Source of the DNA: Pseudomonadota bacterium
Lineage (GTDB): Bacteria > Pseudomonadota > Gammaproteobacteria > Steroidobacterales > Steroidobacteraceae
Assembly: GCA_023423935.1 (NCBI GenBank)
Contig: JAFAEQ010000025.1
Coordinates: 1-46,452, forward strand
DNA length: 46,452 nucleotides
Direction of reading: 5' to 3'
The notes under the pieces were generated by a model that saw only the letters and a program-made list of their open reading frames with translations, had not been told where the DNA came from and did no database searches. Position 1 is the first letter of the stretch. The number at the start of each line of letters is the position of its first letter. Position numbers and translations under genes: made by a program. Below are positions 25,703-34,229 of the stretch, in pieces.

Positions 25703-26142
25703 GCGGCCTCCGCAGGCAGACACAAAAGTTCGGTCACACCCAGTAACCCGCACGCCTCACGCAATGCCGAGGAAGGCGAGTGCCAGCTGACTTCCCGATC
25801 ACGTCCCATGCGATCGCGAACGAATGCGCACAGCAGCTGCAACGTCGCGGTATCCACGCGCTCGACGGCGCTGGCATCGATCACCACGGGCTGGGGCAGG
25901 TCCTTCAAGGCAACCAGCGATTGCTTGAGCGCCGTTGCGTCCTTCACGGTGCAATTGGATGCGAGTGCCACGGCACCGTCGGCCTCCTCTGCAGCCGTTG
26001 CCGATATCGGCGCACTCACCGCTTCTGGCGCTGACTGCGGTTCATCGGCCACCTCCGCCAACTGCGGGACGCCGACATCCGCCAGCGGCGCAGCTTCGAG
26101 CTCCACCGCCTTCTTACGCCTGGGATTTTTTCTTGCCGCCAT
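25699..26142 (-). CDS. STAS-domain protein at the head of the chemotaxis operon
   Basis: 147 residues. A basic start (ARKNPRRKKA) and an Ala/Pro/Glu-rich disordered stretch (to about 60) precede a STAS domain (CTVKDATALKQSLVALKDLP, VVIDASAVERVDTATLQLLC). STAS proteins such as SpoIIAA are switched by phosphorylation of a Ser in a DSSG-like loop; here the equivalent is VDTATLQ, so a Thr would be the candidate site. It is the first gene of the cluster and is translationally coupled to cheY. A scaffolding or regulatory role in the chemotaxis array is inference from position. Confidence 0.8.
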   Translation of the reverse strand: MAARKNPRRKKAVELEAAPLADVGVPQLAEVADEPQSAPEAVSAPISATAAEEADGAVALASNCTVKDATALKQSLVALKDLPQPVVIDASAVERVDTATLQLLCAFVRDRMGRDREVSWHSPSSALREACGLLGVTELLCLPAEAA

Positions 26143-26402
26143 CGGATCAGAGCCTGACCTGATTTCACAGAACTGTGAGTCCTATCGGCATCCCCCTGTG
26201 TCGCTTTAGTCCGCGACCCGGCCGCACCACGTCAGGGCGCGAGTTTGTGTCGTAATAGTGAGATAGGTCGCAGAGTCAGTGATGGCGGTGAGGGAGTGAT
26301 GGCAGTGATGAAGCGAGGAATCCGCATCGCCCTCCGCTCTCATCACCGCTGTCACCGTCATCACCGCCATCACTTCCACTCAAGGTTTCCCCTACTCGGC
26401 CG
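26143..26402. repeat. Divergent control region with degenerate TCACTG/GTGATG repeats
   Basis: The gap between the divergent chemotaxis operon and fliK is about 300 bases. Its middle (26275-26385) carries the same 9-bp-period repeats: GTGATGGCGGTGAGGGAGTG, then an inverted CATCACCGCTGTCACCGTCA. The two halves could fold back on each other. I see no convincing sigma-54 or sigma-28 promoter by eye. Confidence 0.65.
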
Positions 26403-26409
26403 CTAATTA

Positions 26410-26425
26410 GGTGACACACGTCACA
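26410..26425. promoter_or_regulatory. CRP-like dyad upstream of fliK
   Basis: GGTGACACACGTCACA matches the CRP-family consensus TGTGA-N6-TCACA at 9 of 10 fixed positions. It ends 17 bases before the fliK ATG, unusually close for an activator site. A repressor site, an accidental dyad or an unannotated leaderless arrangement are alternatives. Confidence 0.4.
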
Positions 26426-26442
26426 GCGGATATTCGTTGGCC

Positions 26443-27642
26443 ATGCGCATCGATCTCGCCACCGTTCGCAGTACAGGGCTCGCGGGCCAGAGCCCCGCGG
26501 CCATGCTGTCGGACTGGCGTGTCGGGGCGATCCTGCAGGCCACCGCCGTTCGCGATGCGCGATCGGGTCAGCTGTATCTCCAGATCGGCGATTTGCGCTA
26601 TCCGGCTCGCATCGCGTCCGGCAACGAAGACGGACCTGTGGATGGCGAACGGCTGATGGTGCGGGTGCTGCGTAACAGTCCCGTGCTTGCGCTCGAAACG
26701 TTGAGCTCGGAAAGTCCCGCAAGCGACTCGGTCACGACAGATGCGCTGCGGCGCTATCTCCCGCGTCAGTCGAGCGCGGCACCGTTGCTGTCGAACCTTT
26801 CCTGGATTGCCACGGGCAAGTCGGGCGGCCAGACAGACTCCTTGCCACCGGCCGTCACGCAGGCCGCGACGCGCTTGTGGCAGGCACTTCCCGAAGCCTC
26901 CTCGCTCACGGATCCGCAGTCACTGCGCGCAGCCGTTGCGCGCTCGGGTGCTTTTCTCGAATCCACACTCGCCACGGCAAATCGTCGCGCGATCGCAACC
27001 AGCGTGAATCAGGACATCAAGGCATTGATGCTGAGCTTCGCGCGGGTCCTTCGCGATCACGGGGCTCGTGCGACTGCGGCGGGTGGTGACAACGGCCATT
27101 CGCCGGTGCCGCTCTCGAACGGCCCGCTCACCGCGCTGCCGTCCGCGCCGGCAAGCCTGGCAGTACTCGACAATCCGCATCAGCAACTGAACGAGCTCGC
27201 ACGTCAGACCGACGGTGCGCTGGCACGCATGACGACCTTGCAGGCCGGCAGCACACCGCAGGACACACAGCCTCAACCCTTGCTGCTGGAACTGCCGATG
27301 CGACAGGGCGAGCGCGCCAGTGTCATTCGCATGCGCATCGAACAGGATCGTTCGCGCAAGCATGAGGGCTCGGCCTCCGAGAGCTGGTCGATCGAGGCTG
27401 CCATGGACCTCGGCAGCGTCGGCGCGCTGCATGCGCGTGTGGGTCTGCAGGGACATCGCATCAGCGTGCAGTTGCGCGCCGAGTCGCCGATCGTCGTGGA
27501 TGCACTCACCGCACGCGCACCCGAGCTCGAGTCGATGCTGCGCGAGTCGGGGCTGGAGATCGATCGGGTGCTCTGCTTGCACGGCATGCCGGGCGGCGAC
27601 TCCGGAGCACGCATGACTCGCCTGCTGGATCTGCGCGCATGA
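26443..27642 (+). CDS. fliK: Flagellar hook-length control protein FliK (C-terminal domain family)
   Basis: 399 residues from the ATG at 26443. The N-terminal two thirds are low-complexity and Ala/Ser/Pro-rich, as in FliK rulers. The C terminus has the Flg_hook pattern (LLLELPMRQGERASVIRMRI, SWSIEAAMDLGSVGALHARV, GHRISVQLRAESPIVVDALT, LESMLRESGLEIDRVLC). FliK measures the hook and switches the export gate from hook to filament substrates. The next gene, an FlhB C-terminal-like protein, overlaps it by ATGA. FliK acts on FlhB, so the pairing is functionally coherent. Confidence 0.85.
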   Translation: MRIDLATVRSTGLAGQSPAAMLSDWRVGAILQATAVRDARSGQLYLQIGDLRYPARIASGNEDGPVDGERLMVRVLRNSPVLALETLSSESPASDSVTTDALRRYLPRQSSAAPLLSNLSWIATGKSGGQTDSLPPAVTQAATRLWQALPEASSLTDPQSLRAAVARSGAFLESTLATANRRAIATSVNQDIKALMLSFARVLRDHGARATAAGGDNGHSPVPLSNGPLTALPSAPASLAVLDNPHQQLNELARQTDGALARMTTLQAGSTPQDTQPQPLLLELPMRQGERASVIRMRIEQDRSRKHEGSASESWSIEAAMDLGSVGALHARVGLQGHRISVQLRAESPIVVDALTARAPELESMLRESGLEIDRVLCLHGMPGGDSGARMTRLLDLRA

Positions 27643-27905
27643 GCGACAAACCGCACAATTCGCTCGCCGTAGCGCTGCATTACAACGGCAACGGCGCACC
27701 TCGCCTGATCGCTAAGGGCGGCGGCCGCGTCGCGGACAAGATCATCGAGACCGCACGCGAGCACCAGATCCCATTGGAAGAAGACGCTGCGCTTGCCGCC
27801 TCGCTGTCGAAGCTCGATCTCGGCACCGAAGTGCCTCGCGAACTGTACGTCGCGGTCGCTCACGTCCTTGCGTTCGCGTGGGCGGTGACGGGCAAGAGTC
27901 GATGA
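27639..27905 (+). CDS. Free-standing FlhB C-terminal-like protein (FhlB type)
   Basis: 88 residues resembling the cytoplasmic C-terminal part of FlhB/YscU without the membrane part: SLAVALHYNGNGAPRLIAKG, VADKIIETAREHQIPLEEDA, LSKLDLGTEVPRELYVAVAH, LAFAW. It corresponds to the region after the NPTH autocleavage site and lacks that site. Such solitary homologues (FhlB, EscU/YscU/HrcU-family proteins) can replace or modulate the FlhB C-terminal domain in substrate switching. It is translationally coupled to fliK. Confidence 0.85.
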   Translation: MSDKPHNSLAVALHYNGNGAPRLIAKGGGRVADKIIETAREHQIPLEEDAALAASLSKLDLGTEVPRELYVAVAHVLAFAWAVTGKSR

Positions 27906-28070
27906 AGGCGCTAGGGGCTAGGTACTAGCTGCTAGCCAGACAATCGAATCGAAGGCATCGTCGCGGGCGAGCGCGCTTCTGCCAAGAGACTCGTCGCTAG
28001 CTGGCTCGCGGTGGTCTCGTCCCCGCGGCCCCTGTGATCCCCGTGGAGATCTTTTTCTTCCACCCGCGAT
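27906..28070. repeat. CTAG-type tandem repeat and composite repeat module
   Basis: Right after the stop codon lies GGCGCTAGGGGCTAGGTACT followed by AGCTGCTAGCCAG, a short tandem of the GCTAG motif also found at 12252 and 44200. It is followed by TCGCTAGCTGGC and a CCCTGTGATCCCCGTGGAGA module. No gene is seen before the acyltransferase stop at 28126. Confidence 0.7.
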
Positions 28071-28125
28071 ACAACCGCATCCTGGACGAGCACGCGGACG
28101 CTGGGCGATTTCACAGGGCCAGACG

Positions 28126-29277
28126 CTACAGCTTCAGAATCCAGCGGCGGCGACGGCAGTAGAGCAGCATCGCAAAGACGAACAGCAGGCAGATCAGGCC
28201 GAAGATGAGCGAGGCCAGACGCGCGTCGAAGAATTCAGTGAGCCAGAGCTGGCCTGCGTTGCGCAACGAAACCGGCACCTCGGGATCGCCGATCCAGGGC
28301 CAGTCGAGCAGCGGGCCGATGAGCCAGCCGAGAATGTACGCAAGCAGCGGGTTCTCGCCGAAGATCCGTGCGGGACACAGGACGTGAGTGACGACGGGTC
28401 GCTGCGATAGCGGCATCAGAACACCAAGGATCAGGAGTGCGACGCCGCCGCTGAACAAAGCGAACGTGCTCGTCCACAGATTCTTGATGATCGGACAGAC
28501 CGGATTCAGCGCGATGGCGAGCGCCATCATCGCCGCTCCCGCGACTGCGGCCGTCAACGCGGGCCGTGAGAGCCGAGCAGAGCCGTACGCCCATCCGGCC
28601 AGCACCCCGAGCAGTACGTTGAAGCAGGCCGGTAATGTGGAGAGGATTCCTTCGGGATCGAAGACGACCTGCCCGTCGACAGGCCACCATGGAAACATGT
28701 GCGTCGTTCCAATCACTGCACGATCGACGACAGCAGGCCAACTACCGACCGGATCGAAACGTGGTGCACCGAAACCAGGAACGGGCACGAAATAGAGCAG
28801 CAGCCAGTACCCAATCAGAATCACGATGGCGAGGCCACCCAAGCGCAACGGACGTACGGCGAGCCCGCCGGCCACATCGACACGCGCGGTCCCGATGACC
28901 CATGCGCCGACCAGCGCGTAGCACAGGCCGATCCGCTGCAATACGCCGGGAATGCGTACGTGTGCGAAGTCGAAGTAGGGATAGAGATTCAGCACGAAGC
29001 CAATCGCGATCAGCAACAGACTGCGCCTGAGAACATGCATCAGGAGCGTCCGCTTCGAATCGCCTCGCGCGAATCGGCGCTGAAACGACAGTGGCATGGC
29101 CGCGCCGATACAAAACAGAAATGCGGGGGCCACCATGTCGATGAGCGTGCCGCCCTCCCATTTCGCATGCACGAGCCAGCCGTAGCTCTCATCCCAGGAG
29201 CCGGGATTGAAGTTGAGCAGCATGCCGATGATGCTCAGGCCACGCAGCACATCGAGCGCGTCCCACCGTGCATTCAT
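28126..29277 (-). CDS. NagX-like membrane acyltransferase (heparan-alpha-glucosaminide N-acetyltransferase family)
   Basis: 383 residues with about ten membrane helices. The start MNARWDALDVLRGLSIIGML (R-x-DxxRG) and GGTLIDMVAPAFLFCIGAAM, RIPGVLQRIGLCYAL and DPEGILSTLPACFNVLLGVL are hallmarks of the DUF1624/DUF5009 family. The eukaryotic relative (HGSNAT) acetylates glucosamine across the lysosomal membrane; bacterial NagX may act on GlcNAc-related sugars. The acceptor here is unknown. It is the last of five same-strand genes starting with the RND efflux set, but the 35-base gap and unrelated function leave co-transcription uncertain. Confidence 0.82.
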   Translation of the reverse strand: MNARWDALDVLRGLSIIGMLLNFNPGSWDESYGWLVHAKWEGGTLIDMVAPAFLFCIGAAMPLSFQRRFARGDSKRTLLMHVLRRSLLLIAIGFVLNLYPYFDFAHVRIPGVLQRIGLCYALVGAWVIGTARVDVAGGLAVRPLRLGGLAIVILIGYWLLLYFVPVPGFGAPRFDPVGSWPAVVDRAVIGTTHMFPWWPVDGQVVFDPEGILSTLPACFNVLLGVLAGWAYGSARLSRPALTAAVAGAAMMALAIALNPVCPIIKNLWTSTFALFSGGVALLILGVLMPLSQRPVVTHVLCPARIFGENPLLAYILGWLIGPLLDWPWIGDPEVPVSLRNAGQLWLTEFFDARLASLIFGLICLLFVFAMLLYCRRRRWILKL

Positions 29278-29311
29278 GTTCTTGTTCTCCGGCGTCGACG
29301 ACTATTGCAAC

Positions 29312-29623
29312 TCAGAGATCGCCTGGCTGTTGACCCTCGTACCCTTCGATGACAATCAGGTCGATGACGGACACCGGCCGGCGGATGGCAATCGCAGCCT
29401 GATACTCCGGCGAGTTCCAGCAATCGAGCGCTGCCTGATAACTCGGAAACTCGATGACGACGTTGCGAGCGCGCGCCGTGCCTTCGACACTTTCGCTACG
29501 CCCGCCCCGCACCAGAAAGCGCCCGCCGTACTTGCGCAACGGCGCGGCGTTCGCAGCGATGTAGTGCTGATATTGCTGAGGATCGCTGATGTCCACGCGC
29601 CCGATCCAGTATCCCTTCGGCAT
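29312..29623 (-). CDS. DUF1330 family protein
   Basis: 103 residues from the ATG at 29623 (MPKGYWIGRVDI). DUF1330 features are clear: YWIGRVDISDPQQYQHYIAA, YGGRFLVRGG, VIEFPSYQAALDCWNSPEYQ and the conserved tail SVIDLIVIEGY. It belongs to the dimeric alpha+beta barrel fold; the biological role of the family is unknown. It lies 20 bases after the outer-membrane factor gene. Confidence 0.9.
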   Translation of the reverse strand: MPKGYWIGRVDISDPQQYQHYIAANAAPLRKYGGRFLVRGGRSESVEGTARARNVVIEFPSYQAALDCWNSPEYQAAIAIRRPVSVIDLIVIEGYEGQQPGDL

Positions 29624-29643
29624 CCCTACCCCTCCTTGCGAGA

Positions 29644-31068
29644 TCACTCGGCGCGGGCACCGCCGCCCAGCACCTGATAGAGCGCTATGAGATTGCTCGA
29701 TTCGGCGAGCCGCGTCGCGAGCAAGGTCTGTTGGGCGCCGTAGTAACTGCGTTGCGCATCGAGCACTTCGAGATAGCTCACCTGTCCCACATCCTTGCGT
29801 GCCTGCGAGAGCTCGAACACGCGGGCCGTTGCCGCCACCAGTCTCTCGCGCGATTCCCGTTCGCGCTGAAGTGCGCCGGTGAGCGCGAGCGCATCGTTCA
29901 CTTCACGAAAGCCCGTCTGGATCGCCTGCTCGTAACGAGCCACCGCGATGTCTCGCTCTGCGCGCGCAGCCGCTGCATTCCCGAGAATACGTCCGCCCTG
30001 GAAGAGCGGCACCGAAATGCCCGGCGAGAAATTCCAGGTCTTGTTCTCGGAATCGAACAGCCCGGACAGCTCCGTGCTCAGGTATCCCGCCGCGCCGGTC
30101 AGCGAAATGGAGGGGAAGAATGCCGCACGAGCAACGCCGATGTTGGCGTTGGCCGCACGCAGATCGTGCTCGGCCGCAACGATGTCGGGACGCTCCAGCA
30201 ACACCTGTGATGGCAGTCCCACGGGAATCGGCGCGAACAACGGCGTCTGGGCCTCATCAGGCCGCGGCAGCAATGCATCGGGAATTGCCGTTCCTGCCAG
30301 TAGGGTCAGCGCATTGATGTCCTGCGCGATGTTGCCTTCGAATCGCGCGACATCCGCACGCGCATTCTCGACGGTCGTTTCCGACTGACTGAGCTCGAGC
30401 GAGGACACCGCTCCCAGGCGATGGCGTTCCCGCGTGAGCTCGAACCAGTCGCTCTGTGCCTTTTCGGTTTCGATCGCGAGCGCATGCAAGGCGCGATCGC
30501 TCGCAAGCGCCAGGTAGGCTTGTGCGACCTGGCCGATGAGACTGATGCGCACGCTGCGCTGAGTAGCTTCCTGCGCGAAATACTGCTCGAGCGCGGCCTT
30601 GCTCAGATTGTGAATGCGTCCGAAGAGATCGAGCTCGAACGATGCGCCCACCGATGCCGAGTAAGTTTCGATGACGCCGGGCCCGGCGATCGAGAACCGG
30701 TCCGGCTGGCGCTGCCGCTGGAAAGTCCCGGACGCATCGACAGCGGGGAACCGCTGGGCGCGCTGCACACGATACAGCGCGCGCGTGCGCTCGACGTTGA
30801 GCGCCGCAATGCGCAGATCGCGATTGTTCTGCAGCGCCAGCTCGATCACCGAGCGCAGTTTTTCCGACTGGAAGAACTCGCGCCACGACAGCTCGGCCAC
30901 GGCATTCGTCTGGTCCTCAGCGGCACCCGGCGTTTCCGTCGGAGCGTGCCACTGCGATTCGACCGGCAACTGCGGACGCTCGTATCGCGGAGCGAGATTG
31001 ATGCAGCCCGCGCAGGCGAGCGCAATGCTCGTCACCGAAAGCGCACGTTGCGCGCGACCCTTAACCAT
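29644..31068 (-). CDS. RND efflux outer-membrane factor lipoprotein (NodT/OprM family)
   Basis: About 474 residues. I chose the ATG at 31068, which overlaps the pump stop by 8 bases and gives a compact lipoprotein signal (MVKGRAQRALSVTSIALACAGC, lipidated Cys in ACAGC); upstream ATGs at 31083 and 31101 would overlap more. The mature part opens with INLAPRYERPQLPV and has two repeated outer-membrane-efflux halves (ALQNNRDLRIAALNVE; FFPSISLTGAAGYLST; SVPLFQGGRILGNAAAAR). It forms the trimeric channel that takes substrates from the RND pump to the outside. Confidence 0.93.
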   Translation of the reverse strand: MVKGRAQRALSVTSIALACAGCINLAPRYERPQLPVESQWHAPTETPGAAEDQTNAVAELSWREFFQSEKLRSVIELALQNNRDLRIAALNVERTRALYRVQRAQRFPAVDASGTFQRQRQPDRFSIAGPGVIETYSASVGASFELDLFGRIHNLSKAALEQYFAQEATQRSVRISLIGQVAQAYLALASDRALHALAIETEKAQSDWFELTRERHRLGAVSSLELSQSETTVENARADVARFEGNIAQDINALTLLAGTAIPDALLPRPDEAQTPLFAPIPVGLPSQVLLERPDIVAAEHDLRAANANIGVARAAFFPSISLTGAAGYLSTELSGLFDSENKTWNFSPGISVPLFQGGRILGNAAAARAERDIAVARYEQAIQTGFREVNDALALTGALQRERESRERLVAATARVFELSQARKDVGQVSYLEVLDAQRSYYGAQQTLLATRLAESSNLIALYQVLGGGARAE

Positions 31069-34000
31069 GTGTCGGGCCTCCATCGGCAGCAGGCTCGTCA
31101 TGGTGAATGTGATGTCGACGTTCTTTGAGCACGAGTCTCAGGACCACTACGAAGAACAGAGGCACGAAGAAGATTCCCAGGAACGTTCCGGCGAGCATGC
31201 CGCCAACGACACCCGTGCCGATCGCGCGCTGCGCACCCGAACCTGCGCCGGTGGCGATGGCGAGCGGCAACACACCCAGACCGAATGCCAGGGAGGTCAT
31301 CATGATCGGACGCAGACGATCGCGAATCGCGTGCATCACGCTCTCCACGAGATTCATGCCGCGTTCCAGGTTTTCCTTGGCGAACTCCACGATCAGCACC
31401 GCGTTCTTGCTCGCAAGGCCGATGGTCGTGAGCATCGCCACCTGAAAGTAGACGTCGCGCTGCAGGCCCGCGAGTGTGGTGGCGACCACTGCACCGACGA
31501 TACCGAGCGGCACGACCAGCATGACCGAAGCCGGAATCGCCCAACTCTCGTAGAGGGCTGCAAGGCAGAGGAACACCACCAGGACCGAGAGCGTGTACAG
31601 CAACGGCGTCTGCGAGCCAGCGGCCCGCTCCTGATAGGAAGCACCGCTCCACGCAAGCGTGTATCCGGGAGGCAGCTCCGAGACGATCCGTTCGACCTCA
31701 GCCATCGCATCGCCCGAGCTCACGCCCGGCGCCGGCTCACCGTTGATCTCGGTCGCAGGCAGACCGTTGAAGCGCTCCAGTCGCGGCGATCCGTACTCCC
31801 ACTTCGAGGTCGCGAATGCAGAGAACGGCACCATCTCGCCATCCTGATTACGCACGTACCAGCGATTGAAGTCTTCGGGCGCCATGCGGAACGGCGCATC
31901 CGCTTGCACGAAGACACGTTTCACGCGGCCGCGGTCGATGAAGTCGTCGATATATTGGCCGCCCCAGGCAATCGACAGCGTCTGATTGACGTCTGCAATC
32001 GAGACGCCGTGCGCACCTGCCTTCTGCGGATCGATCTGCAGACGGAACTGCGGCGTATCTTCCTGTCCATTCGGTCGCACATTCGCAAGCAGCGGGCTCT
32101 GCGATGCCGCGGCCAGGAACTGATTACGGGCCGCGACCAGTTCGTCATGCCCTCGCCCCAGCGAGTCCTGCAGGAAGAATGAGAATCCCTGCGAACGGCC
32201 GAGCTCCGGCAACGCGGGTGGCGGGAACGCGAACACCATCGCGTCCTTGATCTGGAACAACGCTCCCATGGCACGCTGTGCGATCGCCTGAACGCTGAGA
32301 TTCTTGCTCTTGCGCTCGGACCAATCCTTGAGCTTCACGAATGCGATGGCGTTGTTCTGTCCGCCACCGCCGAATCCGAAGCCGAGCACCGCGAAGACGG
32401 ATTCGACCGCGTCCTTTTCCTGCGTGAGGAAGTAGTTCTCCACCGTTTCGATCACCGCGAGCGTACGGTTCTGCGTCGCACCGACCGGCGTCTGGACCTG
32501 CACGAACATCACGCCCTGATCCTCATCGGGCAGGAACGAGGTCGGCAATCGCAGGAACGAAATCAACATCACCGCACAGATCGCCACATAGATCAGGAGC
32601 GAGCGACCCGTATGACGGATCATCTTCGATACCGTGGACTGATACTTCTCGCTGCCGCGTTCGAAGGTGCGATTGAACCAGCCGAGAAAGCCGCGCCTGG
32701 TTTGATGATCGTCGGGAGAGATGGGCTTGAGCAGCGTCGCGCACAGGGCCGGCGTCAGGATCAGCGCGACCAGCACGGACAAGGCCATGGCCGAAACGAT
32801 GGTGACCGAGAACTGCCGGTAGATGACGCCGGTCGATCCACCGAGGAATGCCATGGGCAGGAACACGGCGGACAGCACCATCGCAATGCCCACGAGTGCG
32901 CCGGTGATCTGATCCATGGATTTTCTCGTCGCCTCGAGCGGCGAGAGTCCCTCCTCGCGCATCACGCGCTCGACGTTCTCGACGACGACGATGGCATCGT
33001 CCACGAGCAGACCGATCGCCAGGACCATCGCGAACATCGTCAGCATGTTGATGGACATGCCGGCCGCTGCCAGCACACCAAAGGTCCCGAGCAGCACGAC
33101 CGGCACGGCGATCGTCGGAATGAACGTCGCGCGGATGTTCTGCAGGAACAACAGCATCACCAGGAACACCAGCACGATCGCTTCGATGAGCGTCTTGACC
33201 ACTTCGTGAATCGACACTCGTACGAACGGAGTGGTGTCGAACGGGATCACGGTGCGCAGGCCGTGCGGGAAATTCGGCTCCATCTTCGCGAGCAGCGCCC
33301 GCACCGCGTCCGCCGTGCTGAGCGCGTTGGCATCGGTCGCGAGAATGATGGCAAGGCCTGCGGCCGGCTTGGTGTTGTAGCGGCTGATGAAGTTGTAGTC
33401 GGCCGAGCCCATCTCGACACGGGCGACGTCCGACAGCCGTAAGGCCGATCCGTCCACGTTGCTGCGCAGGACGATGTTGCGGAATTCATCCGGGTTCTGC
33501 AGTCGGCCCTGCGCCGTGACGGTGGCGTTGAGCTGCTGGCCCGACGTCGAAGGCAGTGCACCGAGCTGGCCGACCGACACCTGGGCGTTCTGAGCGCGAA
33601 TCGCAGCAATGACGTCGGAAGGCGTGAGCCGATACGTGTTGAGCTTGTCGGGATCGAGCCAGATGCGCATGGCGTACTCGGCGCCGAACACCTGCACGTT
33701 GCCCACGCCAGGCACGCGGCTCAGCGGCTCGACCAGATGCGAGCTCACGTAGTCCGAGATGTCCGTGCGATCCATGCTGTTGTCGTCCGACACCAGGCCG
33801 ACGACCATCAGAAAGCTGTTGTTGGCTTTGGTGACGTTCACACCCTGCTGCTGCACGATCTGCGGCAACAACGGCATCGCCTGCTGCAACTTGTTCTGGA
33901 CCTGCACCTGCGCGATGTCCGGATCCGTCCCGTTGGCGAACGTGAGCGTCACGTTCGCACCGCCGCTCAGATCGCTGGAGGAGGACATGTAGAGCAGTCC

Positions 34001-34219
34001 GTCGAGCCCCTGCATGTGCTGCTCGATGATCTGGGTGACCGAATCCTCGACGGTCTTCGCGGATGCGCCCGGATAGTTCGCGCTGATCGACACCGCGGGC
34101 GGCGCAATGATCGGATAGCGCGAGATCGGCAGCTTCGTGATCGACAGCGCGCCGGCCAACATGATGATGATCGCGATCACCCATGCGAACACGGGTCGAT
34201 CGATGAAAAAACGGGCCAT
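31061..34219 (-). CDS. RND multidrug efflux pump, HAE1 family (AcrB/MexB-like)
   Basis: 1052 residues, the normal size of the family. It starts MARFFIDRPVFAWVIAIIIM and has twelve predicted helices with two large periplasmic loops. The proton-relay aspartates fall at residues 407-408 (GLLVDDAIVVVENV), exactly as in AcrB. Other landmarks are YPGASAKTVEDSVTQIIEQ, GGSTGVIYRQFSVTI and LTIGLASKNAVLIVEF-like sequence in the second half. It exports hydrophobic drugs, bile-salt-like compounds or solvents. It sits between its fusion protein (10-base gap) and its outer-membrane factor (overlap). Confidence 0.96.
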   Translation of the reverse strand: MARFFIDRPVFAWVIAIIIMLAGALSITKLPISRYPIIAPPAVSISANYPGASAKTVEDSVTQIIEQHMQGLDGLLYMSSSSDLSGGANVTLTFANGTDPDIAQVQVQNKLQQAMPLLPQIVQQQGVNVTKANNSFLMVVGLVSDDNSMDRTDISDYVSSHLVEPLSRVPGVGNVQVFGAEYAMRIWLDPDKLNTYRLTPSDVIAAIRAQNAQVSVGQLGALPSTSGQQLNATVTAQGRLQNPDEFRNIVLRSNVDGSALRLSDVARVEMGSADYNFISRYNTKPAAGLAIILATDANALSTADAVRALLAKMEPNFPHGLRTVIPFDTTPFVRVSIHEVVKTLIEAIVLVFLVMLLFLQNIRATFIPTIAVPVVLLGTFGVLAAAGMSINMLTMFAMVLAIGLLVDDAIVVVENVERVMREEGLSPLEATRKSMDQITGALVGIAMVLSAVFLPMAFLGGSTGVIYRQFSVTIVSAMALSVLVALILTPALCATLLKPISPDDHQTRRGFLGWFNRTFERGSEKYQSTVSKMIRHTGRSLLIYVAICAVMLISFLRLPTSFLPDEDQGVMFVQVQTPVGATQNRTLAVIETVENYFLTQEKDAVESVFAVLGFGFGGGGQNNAIAFVKLKDWSERKSKNLSVQAIAQRAMGALFQIKDAMVFAFPPPALPELGRSQGFSFFLQDSLGRGHDELVAARNQFLAAASQSPLLANVRPNGQEDTPQFRLQIDPQKAGAHGVSIADVNQTLSIAWGGQYIDDFIDRGRVKRVFVQADAPFRMAPEDFNRWYVRNQDGEMVPFSAFATSKWEYGSPRLERFNGLPATEINGEPAPGVSSGDAMAEVERIVSELPPGYTLAWSGASYQERAAGSQTPLLYTLSVLVVFLCLAALYESWAIPASVMLVVPLGIVGAVVATTLAGLQRDVYFQVAMLTTIGLASKNAVLIVEFAKENLERGMNLVESVMHAIRDRLRPIMMTSLAFGLGVLPLAIATGAGSGAQRAIGTGVVGGMLAGTFLGIFFVPLFFVVVLRLVLKERRHHIHHDEPAADGGPTHG

Positions 34220-34229
34220 GGAAGAATCT

